Assembly (NCBI GenBank): GCA_003491925.1
Contig: DNAU01000340.1
Coordinates: forward strand, 1-5,167
Direction of reading: 5' to 3'
DNA length: 5,167 nucleotides
Source of the DNA: Chloroflexota bacterium
GTDB taxonomy: Bacteria > Chloroflexota > Dormibacteria > Aeolococcales > Aeolococcaceae
Numbering within the stretch: the stretch's first letter is position 1; each line of letters opens with the position of its first letter. A program made the position numbers and the translations under genes. The notes under the pieces are model-generated. The model was not told the DNA's origin and ran no database searches. It saw only the letters and a list, made by a program, of their open reading frames with translations. Positions 1-4,993 of this stretch are shown here, piece by piece.

Positions 1-75
1 GCACCGAGGATGAAAGTGGTGTATGGCAGTTGGTCGCTCACCGAGCCACGATTCTCTCACGGGCGAAGTTCGCCG

Positions 76-109
76 CGCGCGGGTTCGGCGTGACCGTTCG
101 ACCCGCGCG
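76..109. repeat. 9-bp perfect GC-rich inverted repeat
   Basis: CGCGCGGGT at 76-84 is exactly complementary to ACCCGCGCG at 101-109, leaving 16 nt between the arms. Within the spacer CGG (86-88) can pair with CCG (94-96), so RNA could form a long two-part stem-loop. No T-run follows on either strand. It could be a U-less transcription terminator for a gene to the left, a protein-binding palindrome, or RNA structure. The sequence alone does not decide. Confidence 0.5.
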
Positions 110-214
110 GCTCACCGGATCCCCTCCTCTGCTCGGCTCGGAACTGCGCCTCCACCGCACGCCCCGGCGCGCATCCCGTGAGATGTGCCTGCGCACCCCA
201 GGTGGGCGAATGAA

Positions 215-232
215 ATCCCCCAATCTGGGGAT
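215..232. repeat. Small C/G hairpin
   Basis: ATCCCC (215-220) is complementary to GGGGAT (227-232) around a 6-nt loop. A shifted version pairs CCCCA (218-222) with TGGGG (226-230). It is short and could be chance in this base composition. It lies just upstream of the -10-like TAACCT at 255-260. Confidence 0.25.
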
Positions 233-254
233 GGCCCCACCACCGTCGAGAGGG

Positions 255-260
255 TAACCT
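255..260 (+). promoter_or_regulatory. Possible -10 element for the PAPS synthetase gene
   Basis: TAACCT fits the TANNNT pattern of housekeeping -10 elements in GC-rich bacteria. The expected -35 position, about 17 bp upstream, reads TGGCCC, which is a poor match to TTGACA. If the element is real, transcription would start near 267 and leave a leader of about 180 nt that includes the stem-loop at 321-345. This is a weak, pattern-only call. Confidence 0.18.
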
Positions 261-320
261 GATGCGCGGAGTGGCATTCCCTTCGCTGTCATGCCTGCAT
301 CGATCCTCGCGGACCGGTGA

Positions 321-345
321 GGTGGGCCGGAGGGCCGGCGCCACC
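321..345 (+). repeat. Strong bulged stem-loop in the leader of the PAPS synthetase gene
   Basis: GGTGG (321-325) pairs with CCACC (341-345), and GCCGG (326-330) pairs with CCGGC (335-339). The result is a 10-bp stem with one bulged G (340) and an AGGG loop (331-334). No U-tract follows, so it does not look like a classic intrinsic terminator. It lies about 100 nt upstream of the start codon and could be a leader regulatory structure or a protein-binding site. It does not match any riboswitch consensus that I can recognise. Confidence 0.45.
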
Positions 346-436
346 AGCCACGACATTCCGCATCGGGACCGTCCGTCCGGGGCGATCCGACCCGCGGCGG
401 AACCATCACCAGCAACCGATCCGGCGGATGACCGCT

Positions 437-443
437 GAGGGGG
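437..443 (+). promoter_or_regulatory. Ribosome binding site that sets the start at 449
   Basis: GAGGGGG lies 5 nt before the ATG at 449. The in-frame ATGs further upstream, at 428 and 317, lack a comparable purine-rich stretch at a useful distance. Translation from them would also add residues with no similarity to an APS kinase N-terminus. The site therefore supports ATG 449 as the true start. Confidence 0.65.
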
Positions 444-448
444 ACAGG

Positions 449-2104
449 ATGGCCAAGGGATTCGTGATCTGGCTCACCGGGCTGTCCGGGGCGGGGAAGT
501 CGACGATCGCGGGACGCCTCGTCCAGGAGCTCGACCGGTTGGGACGGCACGTCGAGGTGCTGGACGGTGACGAGGTCCGGACCCATCTCTCCAAGGGCCT
601 CGGCTTCTCAAAGGAGGACCGGGACACCAACATCCGCAGGATCGGCTACGTGGCCGGGCTGGTGGCCCGGAGCGGTGGGGTGGCGATCACGGCCGCGATC
701 TCGCCGTACCGCGAGATCCGCGACGAGATTCGGGAGAAGACGCCCAACTTCGTGGAGGTTTACGTCCGCTGCTCCATCGAGGAGCTCACCCGGCGCGATG
801 TCAAGGGCCTCTACGCCAAGGCCATCGCCGGCGAGATCCCCCACTTCACCGGGATCAGCGACCCCTACGAGGAGCCGCTCAACCCCGAGGTCGTGGTCGA
901 CAGCGGCCTCGAGACCGTGGAGGAGTCGACCGAGAGCATCCTGGACCACCTCGAGCGCCTCGGGCACATCGGCCGGGGAGTCCGGGAGCACCTCGCCACC
1001 GGCGCGGAGCTCGACCGGCTCCGCGAGCTGGCACGGGCTCTCCCGAGCTTCGATCTGGACCCCCGTCAGGTGTCCGATGCGGGCATGCTCGGGGTCGGTG
1101 CGCTGGCTCCGCTCCAGGGTTTCATGGGAGCCGCCGACTACGCCGCGGTGCTCGCGAGCGGCCGGCTTCAGGGAGGCCAGCCGTTCACGATCCCGGTGGT
1201 GCTGCGGGTTCACGACGATGACGTGGAGCGGCTCCGCGGAGCTTCCCAGGTGGCGCTGCGCTCCGCGGGCAAGCCGATCGCCATCCTCGAGGTGGCGGAC
1301 ATCTTCCGCACCGACTCCGCCGTCGAGGCGGCGAGCGTCTACGGGACCGACGACGTGGCCCACCCCGGGGTCCACCTGCTCCAGAGCGGAGGCCGGTGGG
1401 CGATCGGCGGCCCGGTGACCGCGCTCGCCCGCCCCTCGACCGGCTTCGACGAATACGACCTGACCCCACTCGAGGTCCGGAGCCTCATCGCCGAGCGCGG
1501 CTGGCGGACCACCGTGGGCTTCCAGACCCGGAACCCGGTGCACCGCGCCCACGAGTACCTCCAGAAGGTGGCCCTCGAGAACATCGACGGTCTGCTCCTC
1601 CACCCGCTGGTCGGGGAGACCAAGAGCGATGACATCCCCGCCGACGTGCGCATGGCCTGCTACGAGGCCCTGCTCGACGGTTACTACCCCAAGCAGCGCG
1701 TCCTGCTGGCCACCAACCCGGCGTGGATGCGGTACGCGGGCCCCAAGGAGGCGGTGTTCCACGCCCTGATCCGGCGCAACTACGGCTGCACCCACTTCAT
1801 CGTCGGCCGCGACCACGCCGGGGTGGGCAGCTACTACGACACCTACGCGGCCCATCGCATCTTCGACGAGTACGGGGCGGATGAGCTGGGGATCGAGATC
1901 CTCCGCTTCGAGCACGCCTTCTACTGCCGCGCCTGCGGAGGGATGGCCTCGACCCGGACGTGCCCCCACCCCAGCTCCGAGCACGCGGTGCTGAGCGGCA
2001 CCAGGGTGCGCGAGCTGCTCGCCCGCGGCGAGCCGCTTCCGGTGGAGTTCTCCCGCCCCGAGGTGGCGGAGCTGCTGCGCGAGGCAACCAAGGACGTGGC
2101 CTGA
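449..2104 (+). CDS. Bifunctional APS kinase / ATP sulfurylase (PAPS synthetase), CysC-Sat fusion
   Basis: The 551-residue cytosolic enzyme should convert sulfate and ATP to APS (ATP sulfurylase) and then APS to PAPS (APS kinase). Residues 1 to about 175 are the kinase: P-loop GLSGAGKS at 11-18, DGDEVR at 39-44, FSKEDR at 53-58 followed by NIRRIG, ISPYR with Ser85 at the usual phospho-intermediate site, and a KGLYAKA segment near 119-125. From about 185 an ATP sulfurylase follows, with a PUA-like N-terminal part (PLQGFM at 221-226), the nucleotide-binding motif QTRNPVHRAHE at 359-369, GRDHAGVG at 453-460, and a zinc motif of Cys493, Cys496, Cys505 and His507 typical of bacterial and archaeal Sat. 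All key residues are present. Kinase-first order is that of animal PAPSS; Aquifex-type enzymes have sulfurylase first, and CysNC uses an unrelated GTPase subunit. The start at 449 is supported by its ribosome binding site and by beginning exactly at the kinase fold. The role is very secure; whether PAPS feeds reduction or sulfonation is not visible. Confidence 0.96.
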   Translation: MAKGFVIWLTGLSGAGKSTIAGRLVQELDRLGRHVEVLDGDEVRTHLSKGLGFSKEDRDTNIRRIGYVAGLVARSGGVAITAAISPYREIRDEIREKTPNFVEVYVRCSIEELTRRDVKGLYAKAIAGEIPHFTGISDPYEEPLNPEVVVDSGLETVEESTESILDHLERLGHIGRGVREHLATGAELDRLRELARALPSFDLDPRQVSDAGMLGVGALAPLQGFMGAADYAAVLASGRLQGGQPFTIPVVLRVHDDDVERLRGASQVALRSAGKPIAILEVADIFRTDSAVEAASVYGTDDVAHPGVHLLQSGGRWAIGGPVTALARPSTGFDEYDLTPLEVRSLIAERGWRTTVGFQTRNPVHRAHEYLQKVALENIDGLLLHPLVGETKSDDIPADVRMACYEALLDGYYPKQRVLLATNPAWMRYAGPKEAVFHALIRRNYGCTHFIVGRDHAGVGSYYDTYAAHRIFDEYGADELGIEILRFEHAFYCRACGGMASTRTCPHPSSEHAVLSGTRVRELLARGEPLPVEFSRPEVAELLREATKDVA

Positions 2105-2251
2105 GCTGACCGGCGGGCTCGGACCGTCTCGAAACGGGCTCCCGTCCGGCGCGATGTCACGACGCGTTCCGGTGGGTGGTACCGTAAGCCGTCGTGGCAA
2201 CCTGCACTCCGATGCCGACAGCCCCGGGAGGCGGCCTGACGCCGGGTTGCG
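2105..2251. other. Gap between the sulfate gene and the two-component operon
   Basis: This 147-bp gap contains CGGAC (2120-2124) complementary to GTCCG (2144-2148). Inside it, ACGG (2134-2137) can pair either with CCGT at 2124-2127 or with CCGT at 2142-2145. These are short helices with no T-run, so a terminator is possible but weak. TACCGT at 2180-2185 resembles a -10 element about 65 bp before the regulator start, but no convincing -35 lies upstream. The gap is long enough for the regulator-kinase pair to have its own promoter. Confidence 0.35.
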
Positions 2252-2923
2252 ATGGCTGAGCCCGCCCGCGAGCGCCTCCGCGTCCTGGTCGTCGACGATC
2301 ACCGCGCCGTCGCCGAGGCGATCGCCATGGCCATCGACCTCCGCTCGGACATGCGCTGCGTGGGGGTCGCCTCCACCCTTGCCGAGGCGCGGGCGGTCTT
2401 CCTCACCGGCGCGCCCGACGTGCTCCTGACCGACGTCCGGCTGCCCGACGGCGATGGCGTCGAGGCCGCCCGGCGGTTCACCGAGCTCAACCCCGACCTG
2501 CGCATCCTGGTGCTCACCGCCTACGCGGACGTGGACGTCATGGCCCGGGCGGCTGCGATCGGCGCCTGCGGCATCCTCCCCAAGGAGAGCAGCATCAGCT
2601 CCGTCCTCACCGCCGTGCGCCGGGCCGGCGAGGGGGAGATGACGGTCGAGGGCAGCGTCCTCAGCGCTCTGCTCAACCGGGTGCATCCCGACCACCCAGC
2701 CATGTCACCACCGACGGTCACCCTGACCGATCGCGAGTCCGAGGTGCTCCGCTGGCTCAGCCAGGGGCTCGACCCCCAGACCATCGCCCGCCGGCTCGGG
2801 ATCAGCGTCCACACCTGCAGGGGCCACGTCAAGAGCATCCTGGCCAAGCTCCAGGCCCACAGCCAGCTCGAGGCGGTGGTCAAGGCCATGCGTCTCGGTC
2901 TCGTGCGAGAAGGCCACGGCTGA
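2252..2923 (+). CDS. NarL/LuxR-type two-component response regulator
   Basis: This 223-residue cytosolic protein is a DNA-binding response regulator of normal family length. Residues about 9-125 form a receiver domain: acidic pocket Asp15-Asp16, phosphoacceptor Asp61 in LLTDVRLPDG, switch residue Thr89 in LVLTA and Lys111 in LPKES. A linker leads to a LuxR-type helix-turn-helix at about 158-211, starting LTDRESEVLRWL and including ARRLGISVHTCRGHVKSIL, then the HSQLEAVV segment common in this family. All receiver catalytic residues are intact, so phosphorylation-controlled activity is expected. ATG 2252 is the only sensible start, because an in-frame TGA lies just upstream at 2237-2239. The ribosome binding site is poor: GGGAGG at 2226-2231 is 20 nt away. 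The stop overlaps the kinase start in TGATG, which implies co-transcription and coupled translation with its likely partner. Target genes cannot be read from the window. Confidence 0.95.
   Translation: MAEPARERLRVLVVDDHRAVAEAIAMAIDLRSDMRCVGVASTLAEARAVFLTGAPDVLLTDVRLPDGDGVEAARRFTELNPDLRILVLTAYADVDVMARAAAIGACGILPKESSISSVLTAVRRAGEGEMTVEGSVLSALLNRVHPDHPAMSPPTVTLTDRESEVLRWLSQGLDPQTIARRLGISVHTCRGHVKSILAKLQAHSQLEAVVKAMRLGLVREGHG
2907..2913 (+). promoter_or_regulatory. Ribosome binding site for the hybrid kinase
   Basis: GAGAAGG ends 9 nt before the ATG at 2923 and lies inside the last codons of the regulator gene. Together with the TGATG overlap it supports the 2923 start, even though the first 86 residues of the kinase look atypical. 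Confidence 0.5.
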
Positions 2924-4908
2924 TGCGGCGTCCGTGGAGGCAGGGGCGGGGGGACGGAACAGATCAGGCGGGCGAGGTGCCCGGGGGCACAGCAGGGGTT
3001 GGAGGCTCGGCCGCCACCGAGGCCCCAGGCCGGGCACCGGAGATCGGCGCCACCCCCCCACTCCCCGGCCCCGCGACGGCCGAGGGACCGGCTCCCACGG
3101 GATGGGCGGGACCCGAGCCCCGGAACGGCGAGTCTGAGCATCCAGGGCTCCACCCCGGCGGCGAAGCCGCCACACCCGACCTCGCGGACGAGCAGCAGCT
3201 GGCCATCCTCCGCTCCCAGAACCAGCGGCTGGTCCGCGCCAACCTGGCCCTGGTCCGCCAGCTCCGCCCCACCGGTGTCCTGCAGTGGGTGGTCAACGAC
3301 GTGCGCACCGTGGTCGACGCCCAGGGCGCGGTGATCTTCCTGCTCGACGAGCCGGGCGGCAAGGTGGGCAGCTTCGTCTACTCGGGCATCGCCCTGGGCG
3401 CCCGCAGCGGCATCGAGGGGGTGCAGTGCGAGGCCACCGGGGTGCTGGACGCGGCGATGCGCGCGGGCCGTCCGCTGCGGCTCGGAGATCTGCGCCAGCA
3501 CGCGGCGCATCGCGGCTACCCGAAGGGCCATCCCCAGTACACGTCCTTCGTCTCCGCCCCGATCGTTCGCCACCGCGAGGTCATCGGGCTCGTCTATGCC
3601 GCCAACAAGAGGCGGGTGGCGGAGTTCACCAACCTCGATGAGCGCTTCGTGGCCAGGGTGGCCGCGGAGGTGGGCCGCTCCCCCGGGCTCAGCTCCGATG
3701 CGCCACCCCCCGAGCTGGTCGACCGGATCTCGGCCGCCACCGGCGCCCTCCGCCGCGAGATGGAGGCCACCCGCCATTTCCTGAGCAGCCTCTCGCACGA
3801 GCTGCGGGGATCGATCAGCGGGATCATGGTCTCGTCGGAGCTGCTCGCCGACCGGTCCCTCGGGGACCTCGACGAGAACCAGCTCCGCGCCCTGGGGGGC
3901 CGCATCCACACCGTGGCCGGCAACCTCCTCGCCCTGGTGGACAACCTTCTCGATCTCGGACGCCTGGAGGCCGGGCGTCTCGACGTCCGCCTCCAACCGG
4001 TCGACCTGCCCACCGTGCTCGACGAGGTGGCCGGGGTGATCTCGCCCCTCGCCGGACCCGCTCAGGTGACGGTCGAGTGGCCGGGCACCGCGAGATTGCC
4101 CCGGATCCTCGCCGACCCGATCCGCCTCCGCCAGGTCCTGGTCAACCTCTTCACCAACGCGGTGAAATTCACCCGGCCGGGGGGGCGGGTGTGGATGGAG
4201 ATCGACACGGCCGAGGATGCCGTCCGCCTCACCGTCTGCGACACGGGGAGGGGGATCCCGGCCGCGGAGATGGAGCGGATCTTCACCCCGTTTGCCCGCG
4301 GCGGGGACTCGGAGGTGCCCGGCGTCGGGCTCGGGCTGGCCATCTGCCGCCACATCGTGGAGCTGCACGGCAGCCACATCGAGGTCAGCAGCGAGCTGGG
4401 GGTGGGGAGCCGCTTCTGGTTCAGCCTGCGCCGCTCGCGCGAGCCGCTACCCCCGCGACTGCTGCGCGCCCCGGGGGGGGCCACGGTGGTGACCGGGGCG
4501 GACGGACGTCCGGCGGCCGTGCTCCTGGTCGAGGACGACCCGGTCAACCGGCAGTCCATCGGCGACGTGCTCTCGGCGGTCGGCTACCGGATGCGCTCCG
4601 TCGGCTCCCGCGCCGACGCCCTGGCGGCGATGTCGAAGTCGCCGGCCGACATCGTGATCCTCGACGTGCAGCTCCCCGACGGCAGCGGCCTGGAGATCGT
4701 CGACGCCCTCCGGTCGGCGGTGGACCGGCCGATCGCCATCGTGGCGCTCTCCGCCGACCGCATCGGCGACACTGCGGAACGGGCGATGGACGCCGGCTGC
4801 GACCGCTTCGGCCTCAAGCCGATCCCGGCCCACGACCTCCTGGCGCTGGTGGTCGAGGCCCTGGAGGAGCGGCGCTCGGGACGGCCGCCGATCCCGGGTT
4901 ACAGCTGA
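2923..4908 (+). CDS. Soluble GAF-domain hybrid sensor histidine kinase with C-terminal receiver
   Basis: The 661-residue kinase has no obvious membrane segment, so it should sense a cytosolic or diffusible signal. Residues 1-86 are Pro/Gly/Ala-rich and probably disordered. About 87-115 is a short coiled-coil-like stretch, and 120-251 a GAF domain whose GYPKGHP segment (198-204) recalls GAF domains of DevS-type sensors. HisKA follows with His292 in SHELR. The ATPase domain has an N-box (Asn412), G1 DTGRGIP at 440-446, an F-box (Phe454, Phe457) and G2 GVGLGLA at 467-473. A linker at about 503-532 leads to a receiver with Glu537-Asp538-Asp539, phosphoacceptor Asp581, Ser610 and Lys632. Every catalytic residue is present. 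The proline usual after the H-box (HELRTPL) is replaced: the sequence reads HELRGSI. No HPt domain is visible. The ligand is unknown; heme or nucleotide binding by the GAF domain is possible but not shown. The start overlaps the regulator stop (TGATG), and the first 86 codons have much lower GC3 than the rest. Confidence 0.95.
   Translation: MRRPWRQGRGDGTDQAGEVPGGTAGVGGSAATEAPGRAPEIGATPPLPGPATAEGPAPTGWAGPEPRNGESEHPGLHPGGEAATPDLADEQQLAILRSQNQRLVRANLALVRQLRPTGVLQWVVNDVRTVVDAQGAVIFLLDEPGGKVGSFVYSGIALGARSGIEGVQCEATGVLDAAMRAGRPLRLGDLRQHAAHRGYPKGHPQYTSFVSAPIVRHREVIGLVYAANKRRVAEFTNLDERFVARVAAEVGRSPGLSSDAPPPELVDRISAATGALRREMEATRHFLSSLSHELRGSISGIMVSSELLADRSLGDLDENQLRALGGRIHTVAGNLLALVDNLLDLGRLEAGRLDVRLQPVDLPTVLDEVAGVISPLAGPAQVTVEWPGTARLPRILADPIRLRQVLVNLFTNAVKFTRPGGRVWMEIDTAEDAVRLTVCDTGRGIPAAEMERIFTPFARGGDSEVPGVGLGLAICRHIVELHGSHIEVSSELGVGSRFWFSLRRSREPLPPRLLRAPGGATVVTGADGRPAAVLLVEDDPVNRQSIGDVLSAVGYRMRSVGSRADALAAMSKSPADIVILDVQLPDGSGLEIVDALRSAVDRPIAIVALSADRIGDTAERAMDAGCDRFGLKPIPAHDLLALVVEALEERRSGRPPIPGYS
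3157..3171. repeat. GAA-loop mini-hairpin at the end of the kinase leader
   Basis: GGCGGC (3157-3162) and GCCGCC (3166-3171) are perfectly complementary around a GAA loop. The core GCGAAGC is known as an unusually stable DNA mini-hairpin. It encodes residues about 79-83, just before the coiled-coil begins and GC3 returns to normal. It may be chance, a REP-like palindrome, or a remnant of an inserted segment. Confidence 0.4.
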
Positions 4909-4920
4909 TATAACGCCGAC

Positions 4921-4949
4921 GGGGTCAGAATCGCACCGATCTTGACCCT
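4921..4949. terminator. Imperfect inverted repeat between convergent genes; possible bidirectional terminator
   Basis: GGGTCAGAATCG (4922-4933) is complementary to CGATCTTGACCC (4937-4948) at 10 of 12 positions, with a CAC loop. The outer six pairs and inner four pairs are perfect, and a G-T pair can extend the base. It begins 13 bp after the kinase stop and lies about 45 bp past the stop of the minus-strand gene, where a shared terminator is expected. Neither side has a T-run, so it would be a U-less terminator or act with Rho. An operator-like protein site is the alternative. Confidence 0.45.
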
Positions 4950-4993
4950 AGGGCAGCGTCCCGGAAGTCGCCTCCCGCCGCCGGGGCGCCGCA

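Larger units (their letters stand above)
1..448. other. Upstream intergenic region and leader; no confident gene
   Basis: I see no protein that I can support in this stretch. One plus-strand frame is open from the left edge to a TAA at 255-257, but about a third of its codons end in A or T, whereas the clear genes in this window almost never do. It has no recognisable motif. Another plus-strand frame stops at 11-13, so a gene entering from the left could end there. The region holds two strong inverted repeats (76-109 and 321-345), a small C/G hairpin near 215-232 and a weak promoter candidate near 255-260. The simplest reading is the end of an upstream transcription unit followed by the leader of the sulfate-activation gene. 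Confidence 0.5.

Noticed and set aside
3..257. Plus-strand frame open from the left edge, possibly the 3' end of an upstream gene
   Set aside because: About a third of codons end in A or T, unlike the other genes here, the frame runs through the palindrome at 76-109, and no motif is recognisable. A real gene tail is not excluded but cannot be supported.
317..448. Upstream in-frame ATGs (317 and 428) as starts of the sulfate gene
   Set aside because: They would add up to 44 residues unlike any APS kinase N-terminus. The strong ribosome binding site lies just before ATG 449, and the 317 start would also place the stem-loop 321-345 inside the coding region.
38..586. Minus-strand open frame of 182 codons over the leader and the start of the sulfate gene
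   Set aside because: It overlaps the P-loop coding region in antisense and has no recognisable domain or convincing start signal.
567..1418. Plus-strand open frame of 283 codons inside the sulfate gene
   Set aside because: Its Ser/Arg/Pro-rich translation overlaps the kinase and sulfurylase motifs of the real frame, so it is a shadow.
608..2695. Very long minus-strand open frame (695 codons) across the sulfate gene and into the regulator
   Set aside because: It lies antisense to two clearly identified genes, crosses the gap between them, and its translation has no recognisable motif. Long antisense open frames are expected when third positions are almost all G or C.
2521..4377. Long minus-strand open frame (618 codons) opposite the regulator and kinase
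   Set aside because: It is the antisense shadow of two well supported genes. Its translation is rich in low-complexity His/Gly/Glu/Asp stretches and shows no domain.
4077..4913. Plus-strand open frame of 278 codons inside the kinase gene
   Set aside because: Its translation is Arg/Gly/Pro-rich without motifs, and the other frame here encodes clear ATPase and receiver motifs. It is a frame-shadow of GC-rich coding DNA.
4907..4916. TTATAT on the minus strand just after the kinase stop as a -10 promoter element
   Set aside because: No -35-like sequence lies at the right spacing, and it would drive transcription antisense into the kinase gene. It is more likely a chance AT-rich patch in the intergenic gap.
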